Assembly: GCF_001513785.1 (NCBI RefSeq) | Contig: NZ_LNQS01000007.1 | Location: 1-64,000 of the forward strand | Source of the DNA: Rheinheimera sp. EpRS3 | GTDB lineage: Bacteria > Pseudomonadota > Gammaproteobacteria > Enterobacterales > Alteromonadaceae | Direction of reading: 5' to 3' | DNA: 64,000 nucleotides | Part shown: piece after piece, positions 9,208-17,745 of the stretch | How the letters are laid out: each line of letters begins with the position of its first letter | How positions within the stretch are numbered: position 1 is the first letter of the stretch | Made by a program: the position numbers and the translations under genes | Notes under the pieces: model-generated | Database searches by the model: none | Seen by the model: only the letters and a program-made list of their open reading frames with translations | Told to the model about the DNA's origin: nothing

Positions 9208-12200
9208 TTAGCAGCTGTGTTTGCGGTGTACCAGTTTATATAACAAGGGTAGCAGCAGTAGTGTAAGCACAGTGGCAGACATAATACCGCCTATTACCAC
9301 CGTTGCCAGCGGGCGCTGTACCTCGGCCCCTGCGCCGGTGTTAAACGCCATAGGAATAAAGCCTAAACTGGCTACCAGTGCTGTCATCAGCACCGGCCTT
9401 AAACGCAGTACAGCACCTTGCATTATGGCGTCTTGCAACACCGCACCTTGCTCACGTAGCTGTTTAATCATCGCCAGCATGACCACGCCGTTTAATACCG
9501 CGATACCAGATAGTGCAATAAAACCTACCGCAGCCGAGATAGACAGTGGCATATCGCGCAGCATCAGTGCCCCCAGCCCGCCGGTTAAAGCCAGTGGTAT
9601 GCCGCTAAATACGATAGCGGCATCTTTTGCACTGCCAAGTGCGCTGAACAGTAAGCCAAAAATAAGCAGTAATGTCAGCGGCACCAGCCAGGCCAGCCGG
9701 GCAGAGGCCGATTGCAGCTGCTCAAAGCTGCCGCCGTAGTCGAGCCAATATCCGGCCGGGAGTGTAAGCTGTGTATTCATAACCTGGCGGGTTTGTGCAA
9801 TAAAACTGCCCAAATCGCGCCCGGCGATATTGGCGCTGACAACAATATTGCGCTTACCGCTTTCGCGGTTTATCTGGTTGGGTGAGTTAATTTCATTAAA
9901 ATGGCTGATCTCGCCCAGCGGTACATAGGTTAGTTCAGTGCCGGTATCGGGCAAAGCAACCGGCAACCGCTTTAATTGCTGTGGATCTGAGCGGATATCG
10001 TCAGCTAAACGTAGCACCAGTGCAAAAGCTTTATCGCCTTCATAAATATGCCCCAGCTGCAAACCGCCAATAGCGGTTTGGATGGTCTGTTGCACCGTAG
10101 CAACGTCTATTCCCAGTAGTGCCAGATGATTTCGCTCGGGTTCAATCGACAGCATAGGTAAACCAGATGCTTGTTCCATACGCACATCTTTCGCACCAGC
10201 AATATTACTTAGCAGCACCGTTGCCGCTTCTGCAGCTTTAGTCAGCTCGGTTAAATCATCGCCGTAAATACGCACCGCCACATCGGCTCTTACACCGGCG
10301 ATAAGCTCGTTAAAGCGCATTTGTATCGGTTGGGTAAACTCATAATTATTACCCGGGATCGCTTGTGCTATCTGCCGCAGCTGTTCTGTTAAGGCGGCTT
10401 TGCTCAGGTTAGGATCCGGCCAGGCTGATTGTGGTTTTAATATGACAAAGGTATCGGCGACATTCGGTGGCATAGGGTCAGTGGCGATTTCTGCGGTGCC
10501 AATTTTAGAAAATACATGCTTAACTTGTGGCATAGCAGCAATTTCACGCTCCAGCAGCAACTGCATTTGCAGTGACTGCGACAAACTGGTGCCTGGGATC
10601 CGCAGCGCATGCAGTGCGATATCGCCCTCATCCAGCTGTGGCATAAACTCACTGCCAAGCTTGCTGCCCTGCCAGAACACCAGCACAACCAGCAGCAGTG
10701 CCGAAGCAATAACCGGCAACGGATGGTGCAAAGTGCTGCTTAGTAAGCGCGAGTAACCGCGTTTTAATATCCGCATTAAGCCTGAGTCCTGTTCAGTTAC
10801 TTTACCGCGGATAAAAATGGCAATGGCTGCCGGTACAAAGCTAATGGCCAGCAGCACAGCACCTGCCAGTGCGGCAATAACCGTAAAGGCCATAGGGTGA
10901 AACATTTTGCCTTCAACACCGCTTAAGGCAAATACAGGCAAAAATACCAGCATAATAATCAGTACACCAAATACTGCCGGGGTAAACACTTCCCGCGTGG
11001 CCAGATACACCTCGGCTAAACGCTCTTGTAGTGTTAACAAACGGCCATGCCGGTGCTGCGCCAGGCCTAAACGACGCAGGCAGTTTTCGCTGACGATAAC
11101 GGCACCGTCGACAATTAAGCCAAAGTCTATTGCGCCTAAGCTCATCAGATTACCGCTGACTTTATTCAGTGCCATACCACTGATGGCGAACAGCAGGCTA
11201 AGCGGAATAACCAGTGCGGTAATAAGCGCCGCGCGGATATTACCCAAAAAGATAAACAGCACGACCATAACCAGCACGGCGCCTTCAAACAGGTTTTTTT
11301 GCACGGTGGCAATGGTTTTATCTACCAAAGTGGTGCGGTTATATACCGGATAAGCCTGCACGCCCTCTGGCAGGCGCAGGTTAATGTCATCCAGCTTAGC
11401 CGCTACTGCTCTGGATACTGTTCTGCTGTTTTCACCCATTAACATAAACACCGTACCCAGTACGGTTTCTTCGCCGTTCAGGCTGGCTGCGCCGGTGCGC
11501 AGTTCTTTGCCATAGATAACGTCTGCTACATCCCGCAGTCGCACCGGGGCATCGTCCCGCTTGGCAATAACCAGCTCGCCGATATCATTCAGGCTTGTAA
11601 ACTGGCCGGGGGAGCGAACCAGCCATTGCTCACCGCGCTGCTCAATATAACCGGCGCCAATATTGCTGTTATTACGCTTCAGGGCTGTAGCGATATCATC
11701 CAGGGTTAGTTTAAAAGCCAGTAACCGCGCAGGATCGGGGGCTACCTGATACTGGCGCTGGTAGCCGCCAATGGCATTAACCTCGGTTACGCCTGTTACT
11801 TTGACCAGCTGCGGTTTTATCTGCCAGTCTTGTATCGTGCGTAAGTCTTCCGCGTTGTACGGTTTGCCCTCTGCGGTACGTGCATCTGCACTGGCGCTAA
11901 CCGAGTACATAAATATTTCACCCAGCCCGCTGGTTATCGGGCCAAGGCTGGCCTGGCTGTCGGCGGGCAGGTTATCGCGCACACTTTGCAGCCGCTCCGA
12001 CACTTGCTGGCGGGCCCAGTAAATGTCGGTGCCTTCATCAAATACCACGGTAACCTGCGACATGCCATAACGTGATAACGAGCGGCTATACTGCAGTTTT
12101 GGCAGGCCAGCCATGGCGTTTTCAATAATGATGGTAAGGCGTTGCTCTGCCTCCAGAGGTGAATAACCCGGTGCTGAGGTATTAATTTGCACCTGCACAT

Positions 12201-12330
12201 TGGTGATATCTGGTACGGCATCCATCGGCAGTTTTTGTGCCTGCCATAAACCTGCCAGTGCCAGCAGCAGGGTAAGCAGCAATACCAGATAACGCCGCTG
12301 CAACGCCTGTTTTAGGATCAAATCAATCAT
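9208..12330 (-). CDS. czcA: CzcA-type heavy-metal efflux RND transporter
   Basis: Inner-membrane proton-driven RND pump that exports divalent cations through a CzcCBA-like tripartite complex. It has 1040 residues, the family length, with an N-terminal helix, two large periplasmic loops and two sets of six C-terminal-type membrane helices. The membrane proton-relay motif is DFGLIVDGAVIVSEN (about residues 398-412), i.e. the D..D..E pattern of the Co/Zn/Cd class (HME1) rather than the CusA Cu/Ag class. The N-terminus (KLPMDAVPDITNVQVQINT) is typical. AGGAGC precedes the ATG. It is the last gene of the operon, nine bases after the adaptor gene. Confidence 0.93.
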   Translation of the reverse strand: MIDLILKQALQRRYLVLLLTLLLALAGLWQAQKLPMDAVPDITNVQVQINTSAPGYSPLEAEQRLTIIIENAMAGLPKLQYSRSLSRYGMSQVTVVFDEGTDIYWARQQVSERLQSVRDNLPADSQASLGPITSGLGEIFMYSVSASADARTAEGKPYNAEDLRTIQDWQIKPQLVKVTGVTEVNAIGGYQRQYQVAPDPARLLAFKLTLDDIATALKRNNSNIGAGYIEQRGEQWLVRSPGQFTSLNDIGELVIAKRDDAPVRLRDVADVIYGKELRTGAASLNGEETVLGTVFMLMGENSRTVSRAVAAKLDDINLRLPEGVQAYPVYNRTTLVDKTIATVQKNLFEGAVLVMVVLFIFLGNIRAALITALVIPLSLLFAISGMALNKVSGNLMSLGAIDFGLIVDGAVIVSENCLRRLGLAQHRHGRLLTLQERLAEVYLATREVFTPAVFGVLIIMLVFLPVFALSGVEGKMFHPMAFTVIAALAGAVLLAISFVPAAIAIFIRGKVTEQDSGLMRILKRGYSRLLSSTLHHPLPVIASALLLVVLVFWQGSKLGSEFMPQLDEGDIALHALRIPGTSLSQSLQMQLLLEREIAAMPQVKHVFSKIGTAEIATDPMPPNVADTFVILKPQSAWPDPNLSKAALTEQLRQIAQAIPGNNYEFTQPIQMRFNELIAGVRADVAVRIYGDDLTELTKAAEAATVLLSNIAGAKDVRMEQASGLPMLSIEPERNHLALLGIDVATVQQTIQTAIGGLQLGHIYEGDKAFALVLRLADDIRSDPQQLKRLPVALPDTGTELTYVPLGEISHFNEINSPNQINRESGKRNIVVSANIAGRDLGSFIAQTRQVMNTQLTLPAGYWLDYGGSFEQLQSASARLAWLVPLTLLLIFGLLFSALGSAKDAAIVFSGIPLALTGGLGALMLRDMPLSISAAVGFIALSGIAVLNGVVMLAMIKQLREQGAVLQDAIMQGAVLRLRPVLMTALVASLGFIPMAFNTGAGAEVQRPLATVVIGGIMSATVLTLLLLPLLYKLVHRKHSC

Positions 12331-12339
12331 GGCGTGCTC

Positions 12340-13392
12340 CTAATGCTGATGGCTTGCGCCGGATTTTAGTAAATCGGCTTTAAGAATAAAGCTGTTAGCA
12401 CTGGCATATTCGCTGCCAGCCTCCAGCCCGCTGAGCACCTCGATATAGTCATCATCCTCACGGCCCAGTGTCAGCTTTTGTACTTCAAAGCTGTCGCCGT
12501 AGCGCACAAATACTGCAGGCTGATTATCAATGCGCTGCAGGGCGCTTTTCTTAACTGCAACCGCTACCTTAAGTTCTGCCGTATGGATATCAGCTTTAAT
12601 ATGCATACCCGGGCGCCAGTAACCGTCGTCGTTATTAATAAGAGCGCGGGCGCGGGCAATGTGGCCTTCGGTCATTTGTGCGGAGATATAACTGATAGTG
12701 CCGTTGGCTGCTTTGGCCTGATGCAGGCTGAAAACACTAACCGGCATATCCGGTTTTAACAGCGCAATATCAGATGGGAAGGCTGACAGCTCTGCATAAA
12801 CCTTGCTGTAGTTGGCAATATCCAGCAGGGGTTCGTCGCGGATCAGTTCGCCGTCGTTTAAATAGCGCCGGGTAACCATTCCGGCCAGCGGTGCACGCAG
12901 CTGATAGGTTTTTAAACTGCTAAGGTTAGTCAGGTTGGCCAGTAACTGGCCTTTGCTGACATTATCACCTTGCTTTACCAGCACCTTATCCACCACAGCG
13001 GCGTAGGGGGCTTTAACTGTGGCTTGCTGCTCCGGCACTTCAGTGATAACACCATACAGGTGAATTTTTTGTACCAGCGTTATGGCGGCTGCAGTTTCTG
13101 TGCTGATCTGGTTTAGCGTTAGCATGCGCTCGCTGATTTTTAGCGGTGGCTCATCGCTATGTTCATGCTCATCGCTATGTTCATCGTTGTGTTCATCACT
13201 GTCTTCATGGTCGTGGTTATCCTCATGTTTATCGTGCCGGGAGTCATTCTGTGTCTGGGCAGAGCCATGACTGCCATGTAGCGCTGCAGCGGCATTGACA
13301 TGCAAACTCAGTAAATTAGTAGCCAACACAACCAGCCAGATAACAACAGACAAGCGCGGTGTTTTTAATGGTTTTACGGTAAGTTGTTGCAT
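12340..13392 (-). CDS. czcB: CzcB-type periplasmic adaptor of metal RND efflux pump
   Basis: Membrane-fusion protein joining the CzcA pump to the outer-membrane channel. After a hydrophobic export segment (about 14-35) comes a striking His/Asp/Glu-rich tract (about residues 40-83, repeats of the DEHSDEH kind) likely to bind metal in the periplasm. The lipoyl/barrel-sandwich region (KAPYAAVVDKVLVKQGDNVS ... GQLLANL) and beta-barrel follow. 350 residues. At DNA level the His-rich tract is a run of short imperfect repeats (around 13150-13210) prone to length change. Its ATG shares one base with the stop of the upstream channel gene (TAATG). Confidence 0.9.
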   Translation of the reverse strand: MQQLTVKPLKTPRLSVVIWLVVLATNLLSLHVNAAAALHGSHGSAQTQNDSRHDKHEDNHDHEDSDEHNDEHSDEHEHSDEPPLKISERMLTLNQISTETAAAITLVQKIHLYGVITEVPEQQATVKAPYAAVVDKVLVKQGDNVSKGQLLANLTNLSSLKTYQLRAPLAGMVTRRYLNDGELIRDEPLLDIANYSKVYAELSAFPSDIALLKPDMPVSVFSLHQAKAANGTISYISAQMTEGHIARARALINNDDGYWRPGMHIKADIHTAELKVAVAVKKSALQRIDNQPAVFVRYGDSFEVQKLTLGREDDDYIEVLSGLEAGSEYASANSFILKADLLKSGASHQH

Positions 13393-14699
13393 TATTCATT
13401 CTCCATTGCCGGTAATGGCACAGGGCCGGATAACGCCAGCGGTTGTCCCGTCAGGCGTTCCAGCTCCAGTAAGATCAGATGAAAGCGACTCTGGCTTTCA
13501 AGCAGTTCCAGGTTGGCTTGCGCCAGTTCTTCATCAGCGGCCAGCACACTGAGTAAATCAATCTGGCCTTGCTGATAGCCTGCGGTGCTGGTGGCCAGCA
13601 AATGCGCGGCCTGTGGCAGCAGTTGGTTGGTAATAGCCGCCGTAATCGAGCGCAAGGTGTTGAGCTGCAGCAGGTAATGCTTTAGCAGCAAGTTCAGCTC
13701 GGTATGGTTAAGCTGCTGTTGTGTTGCTGCCAGTTCTTGCTCAGCCTGTGCCATCTGCCGGCTTGCTTTGCTGGTGGCAGCGCTGTATAGCGGCAGGCTG
13801 AAACCCAGCACCAGCGAGGTATCATTCTGGGCTTCATTACGCTTTACCCCGGCAGATAAGGTGATATCGGCTTTGCTGTCAGCTTCGGCTTGTTGCAAGC
13901 GGCTTTGGGCTAAGCGTTGCCGGGTAAGGTAGCGGTTGGTCAGTGGGCTGCGTTGCAGACGGGTTTGTAGCTCGGCTAACCCCGGTAGCAGGGGCAGGGT
14001 AGAGAGGTTACCTGTTACGGCGCTAAAATCAGGCTCGGCATTCCAGCGCGCCGCCAGCTTATAACGTTGCAGCTCAAGTTGTTGATCTAAGGTTGTCAGT
14101 GCAATCTGGCTACGCAGCAGCTTCAGTTTAATACGGCTGATATCTGCTTCATGCAGGTTGCTGGCTTTGCTGCGCTCCAGTGCAGTGTTAAGTAAAGCCG
14201 TTTCGCGGCCAATTTTTTGCTCGGTCAGTAGCCTCTGCTGCTGCAAGTGCAGTAGCTGAATATATTGCCCGGTGGTATCGGCGAGCACATCCAGGCGGGC
14301 TAATTCGTAGTCATCTTGCTGCAACTGAGATTGCCAGCCGGCAACATCAAGCCTGCGCTGGCGTTTACTGCCCAGTTCAATCTGCTGGCTTAAACTTAAA
14401 GTCAGTTCAGCACCGGCCAGGCCACGGTTGTCGCCACTGCCAAAAATATTTTCAACCGCAATATCCAGTTGTGGTACAGGGCGGTTGCCTGCCTGCAACA
14501 GGTTAGCTTCGGCAATTCGTTGTTGATAAGGATAGGCCTGCAGCACTGAGCTGCGCTGCAATGTGTGTTGTAATGCCTGTTGCAATGACAACGGTTCTGC
14601 GTTTGCGTTTAGCCCGGCGTTTGCACTTGGTTCGGCGCTTGCGCTCAGGCAATAGCCTGTAACTGCCAGCAAGATGGGCAGCGTAAATCTCATACACAT
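13392..14699 (-). CDS. czcC: CzcC-like TolC-family outer-membrane channel protein
   Basis: Outer-membrane component of the metal efflux complex. It has 435 residues with a signal peptide (about 1-22, cleavage after SASA) followed by an Ala/Asn-rich spacer (SANAGLNANAEP) that looks like short duplications. The two OEP repeats of the TolC family form long amphipathic helices (LSLSQQIELGSKRQRRLDVA in the first; LVLGFSLPLYSAATSKASRQ in the second). AGGAG precedes the ATG. It is coupled to the adaptor gene by TAATG, and the small His-rich gene lies just upstream in the same operon. Confidence 0.88.
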   Translation of the reverse strand: MCMRFTLPILLAVTGYCLSASAEPSANAGLNANAEPLSLQQALQHTLQRSSVLQAYPYQQRIAEANLLQAGNRPVPQLDIAVENIFGSGDNRGLAGAELTLSLSQQIELGSKRQRRLDVAGWQSQLQQDDYELARLDVLADTTGQYIQLLHLQQQRLLTEQKIGRETALLNTALERSKASNLHEADISRIKLKLLRSQIALTTLDQQLELQRYKLAARWNAEPDFSAVTGNLSTLPLLPGLAELQTRLQRSPLTNRYLTRQRLAQSRLQQAEADSKADITLSAGVKRNEAQNDTSLVLGFSLPLYSAATSKASRQMAQAEQELAATQQQLNHTELNLLLKHYLLQLNTLRSITAAITNQLLPQAAHLLATSTAGYQQGQIDLLSVLAADEELAQANLELLESQSRFHLILLELERLTGQPLALSGPVPLPAMENE

Positions 14700-14744
14700 A
14701 GGTATGCTCCTGTTAGTTCAGATTAAAGTGAAAAACGAACAGGA

Positions 14745-15086
14745 TTAAACGTTAGGAGGCGGTACCGGAGGGCTGTAACTGATGGTTTGGCAACTGCGGT
14801 TAGTGCCGGTGATGGCGGCGCTGCTGAAATTAAGCAGCTCAACGCCATGTAAAAAGGCAATATGACAACTTACATGCGCATGCGGGCTGTGCTGATCTGT
14901 ATCATCGCTGTGGCTGTTGTCGCTGAGGTTTGTATTGCTGAGTTTGCTGTCGTTATGAGTGTCGGTCAGGCTGGTATAGGAGTGAGTATGATCCGGTAAA
15001 TGCACAACCATAGCATCGCACGCCACGACAGCGTGGTTAAGCATAATTGCCAGCAGAATAATCAAACCTATGGTTTTGCGCAGCAT
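14745..15086 (-). CDS. Small His-rich periplasmic protein, CzcI-like
   Basis: First gene of the metal efflux operon, 113 residues. It starts with a hydrophobic segment (RKTIGLIILLAIMLNHAVVA) that can act as a signal peptide, followed by a His/Asp/Ser-rich stretch (HLPDHTHSYTS, SHSDDTDQHSPHAHVSCH) and a Pro-rich tail (SPPVPPPNV). Size, position ahead of czcCBA and the His-rich character fit CzcI-type proteins, thought to modulate induction of Czc systems. The identification rests on context and composition rather than on motifs. GAGGG precedes the ATG. Confidence 0.6.
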   Translation of the reverse strand: MLRKTIGLIILLAIMLNHAVVACDAMVVHLPDHTHSYTSLTDTHNDSKLSNTNLSDNSHSDDTDQHSPHAHVSCHIAFLHGVELLNFSSAAITGTNRSCQTISYSPPVPPPNV

Positions 15087-15184
15087 AACGCCCTCAATAA
15101 CAAGGTGTTCATAGTAGCGTGTTGCTGCGCTCTCAACAAGCGCCGCGTGGCCTTAGCTTTCACGCTACTTGCCGGCGCTATGGT

Positions 15185-16120
15185 CTAGCGATATTTTCGC
15201 TGGGCTTTACGCTTGCGCTCAGCTTCACGTTCGGCTTTTTCTTTAGCTTTAGCGCCTTCTTCAGCTTTAGCGTCAATTTGCTCCTGGCTTACCATTTCCG
15301 GGGTTTCCAGGGTTATCTGCCCCAGATTGCCAGCACGTAGTTCAGTAATTAATATGCTGCCGGCTTTTTCCAGATCCACAATACCGCCTTTGCGCATTGC
15401 GCCGCGTTTAACACCAATGGCATCCATCAGGGCTAAATCGTTTTCTGGCAGTTCGGTTAAGCCAAAGCGTTGCATTACTGCCTGCGGGTAGGTTTTTAAC
15501 AAATAATCAGCAGCAAACATGGCAATATCGGCATAATCAAACACGGTATCTTTTATTGCGCCGGTAACCGCTAAGCGGTAACCACAGGTAGGCGGGCTGA
15601 GTTTAGGCCACAAAAAGCCCGGCGTGTCGGTTAAAATAACATTATTTTCCAGCTTAATGCGCTGCTGCATTTTAGTTACACCGGCTTCGTTACCTGTTTT
15701 GGCAATGGTACGCCCGGCAAGAGTATTAATTAAGGTCGATTTACCGACATTAGGAATACCCATTATCATCGCCCGTGCGGCACGGATATCCAGATTACGC
15801 TCTGGCAGCATGTCGTTACACAGTTGCAGCAACGCCCGGATTTGCTCCGGGTTTTGCTGGCTGATCGGAATAGCTTTTACGCCGGCCTGTTGCTCAAAAT
15901 GTTCAACCCAGCGCCGGGTTAGCAGCGGATCGGCTAAATCGGCTTTATTCAGCACTTTAATACAGGGAGTATTGCCACGCAGCTGCGGCACCAAAGGGTT
16001 TTCGCTGGAGAACGGAATACGGGCATCGAGCATTTCGATAATAATATCGACCTGCGGCATGACTTCAGCGATTTCTTTACGGGCTTTGTGCATATGGCCC
16101 GGGAACCAGTTAATAGACAT
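15185..16120 (-). CDS. ylqF: Ribosome biogenesis GTPase YlqF/RbgA
   Basis: Circularly permuted GTPase that helps late assembly of the large ribosomal subunit. The G motifs occur in permuted order: NKADL (G4) near residue 58, then GIPNVGKSTLIN (G1) near 124, then DTPG (G3). The N-terminal INWFPGHMHKARKEI is the family signature. 311 residues; the C-terminus is an unusually charged Lys/Glu/Arg/Ala tail (KAEEGAKAKEKAEREAERKR), probably an RNA- or ribosome-contacting helix. The gene stands alone; an intrinsic terminator lies upstream of it. Confidence 0.93.
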   Translation of the reverse strand: MSINWFPGHMHKARKEIAEVMPQVDIIIEMLDARIPFSSENPLVPQLRGNTPCIKVLNKADLADPLLTRRWVEHFEQQAGVKAIPISQQNPEQIRALLQLCNDMLPERNLDIRAARAMIMGIPNVGKSTLINTLAGRTIAKTGNEAGVTKMQQRIKLENNVILTDTPGFLWPKLSPPTCGYRLAVTGAIKDTVFDYADIAMFAADYLLKTYPQAVMQRFGLTELPENDLALMDAIGVKRGAMRKGGIVDLEKAGSILITELRAGNLGQITLETPEMVSQEQIDAKAEEGAKAKEKAEREAERKRKAQRKYR

Positions 16121-16170
16121 CCGTTACAACCTTAAAATAGCAAATGGCAGACAGTGGCAGCCATATAGCA

Positions 16171-16197
16171 AAAGCACCCACTGTTTTAGTGGGCGCT
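16171..16197 (-). terminator. Intrinsic terminator after small membrane-protein gene
   Basis: A GC-rich stem (GC-A-CCCACT / AGTGGG-C-GC) with loop GTTTT, followed on the minus strand by TTTT. It lies downstream of the gene at 16244-16525 and upstream of ylqF. Confidence 0.65.
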
Positions 16198-16243
16198 GCT
16201 ATGATAGCGCAAAATGAATAGCTCAAAAATGATAAAAGCTATG

Positions 16244-16525
16244 TTAGTGCAGTACGAACTGATAAAAACTCAGCACAGAAAGTGGTGCCAGCAGGGCTGA
16301 ATAACAGGCAACACCGGGCAACTTAACAATGCCAAGGTTGCGAAATAACAATAATAGCTGGTACAGGCCCAGCAAAGGCGGCACCAGTGTTATCCAGACA
16401 GTACCGGCCAGAGAAGGAAACAACCAGCTTAAAGCTGGTGCGCAACTGCTGGCAACAACCAGTAATGCCACTAACAGTAAGTAGTGCTTGGCACTAAATT
16501 CCGGTAAAGGGCTCAGATTTTCCAT
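16244..16525 (-). CDS. Small uncharacterised membrane protein
   Basis: Encodes 93 residues with three likely membrane segments (around 16-36, 40-62 and 70-92: LLLVALLVVASSCAPALSW, VWITLVPPLLGLYQLLLLF, ALLAPLSVLSFYQFVLH). I do not recognise a family. Support comes from the all-hydrophobic but well-punctuated composition, the absence of any overlapping gene, and the terminator directly downstream. Ribosome-binding site is weak (ACAGAG). It lies between csiV and ylqF on the same strand but with gaps of over 100 bases each side, so it is probably independently transcribed. Confidence 0.6.
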   Translation of the reverse strand: MENLSPLPEFSAKHYLLLVALLVVASSCAPALSWLFPSLAGTVWITLVPPLLGLYQLLLLFRNLGIVKLPGVACYSALLAPLSVLSFYQFVLH

Positions 16526-16695
16526 TTTGCTCTGTAATATTTCAGGTTGGTATAGATACTATAGAAAAACAATTTGTTATATACCCGCACTGTTTTGTTT
16601 AAATATGTAATACGGGCGCAAGCTTAGGCATTTACGCCTGCTTTAGCAATACATTTGTAGCAATTTTTTTACTACAGAGGCCCGTTTGCCTGGCA

Positions 16696-17745
16696 TTATT
16701 CCGCAGCTGGAGGATCAAACCGGCGGATCTGCAGAATAATACCCAGGTGAGGGTGGTCCAGATAATGTATCTCACCGCTGATCACCCGCCGGCTTTGCCG
16801 CACATAAACGGTGTTTAACTTATCTGCCGACGGAATACGCAGATTAAATTCGGTGTTAACAAATAAATAGTGATCCAGATGCAGCTTAAATAAGCCATCA
16901 AGCTGCCACACCTGATCCGGTAAGCTACTGAGGCTTTGTTGCTCTGGCGCAATGGCTGGCAGTTGCTCACCCGGAGGTGGCGGTAGCTGGCTGTTAGCGC
17001 TAAGTTGTTGTAGCAATGTATCAATTTGGCTTAGCAGTTGGGTATCGCTACCGGTGTCGGTCATGGAATAGGTTGGCGTGTTGCTGGTTAGCGCGGTATC
17101 AGCAGTTGCTACAAGCAAATTGCGTGGCTGGCTCCAGTAGTCGAATTGTTGCGAGAAGTTTTTTCCGGCAAACCAGCGGCTGGCTATGGCGCGCCGCTCT
17201 GTTACCGGTGCCTGGCGCCAACTGGTATGCAGCAGCAGTGACATGCCGGCCTGACGATTAATTTTTTGGGCAATATCGCGCAGCTGCAGGGCGCTGTCAT
17301 CAGCCAGATAAGGAGTATTCTGATGCTCGCCACGGCCGGTAATAACGGCTGGCAGCTGTAACGGATAGGCTACTTTATTAATGGTATTACGTGGTTGAAA
17401 CAGGTTGTATTGTTGCCACGGTTTTACTTGCGGCTCAAAAATACACATTGTCTGTGAGCGCAGCGGCATTAGCTTAAATTCGCTGGCAAAGCCGGTATCC
17501 TGTGGGCACAGCGGCAGTTCAGACAGTAAATTGGCGATGTCTGGCTGATAGCGCGGGGTTAACAAATCATAAGCGCGGCCGGGTTTAATCGCTTTGACGC
17601 TGTCGCCAAAGGTTTCCTGTATCGTTGCACCGGGTGTCTGGCTGAACACCAGCATTTCCACCTCAAACCAGCGTTGTTGCTGAGCGCTTAGCGGGCTAGT
17701 TAGTAAAACACTGCTTAACAGGCAATACTTCAGGGCTTTAATCAT
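16696..17745 (-). CDS. csiV: CsiV family peptidoglycan-binding periplasmic protein
   Basis: Exported protein of the CsiV family, described in Vibrio as a peptidoglycan-associated factor needed for growth with D-amino acids through its effect on PBP1A/LpoA. It has 349 residues with a signal peptide (about 1-21, ending SAQQ) and the hallmark RWFEVEMLVFSQT directly after it. The C-terminal FKLHLDHYLFVNTEFNLRIP region and EIHYLDHPHLGIILQI are typical of the family. Its ATG overlaps the mfd stop by four bases (ATGA), the usual mfd-csiV arrangement. Confidence 0.87.
   Translation of the reverse strand: MIKALKYCLLSSVLLTSPLSAQQQRWFEVEMLVFSQTPGATIQETFGDSVKAIKPGRAYDLLTPRYQPDIANLLSELPLCPQDTGFASEFKLMPLRSQTMCIFEPQVKPWQQYNLFQPRNTINKVAYPLQLPAVITGRGEHQNTPYLADDSALQLRDIAQKINRQAGMSLLLHTSWRQAPVTERRAIASRWFAGKNFSQQFDYWSQPRNLLVATADTALTSNTPTYSMTDTGSDTQLLSQIDTLLQQLSANSQLPPPPGEQLPAIAPEQQSLSSLPDQVWQLDGLFKLHLDHYLFVNTEFNLRIPSADKLNTVYVRQSRRVISGEIHYLDHPHLGIILQIRRFDPPAAE

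Noticed and set aside
13082-13270. Plus-strand Ser/Cys-rich frame opposite the czcB His-rich tract
   Set aside because: It is the antisense reading of the repeats and has no independent support.
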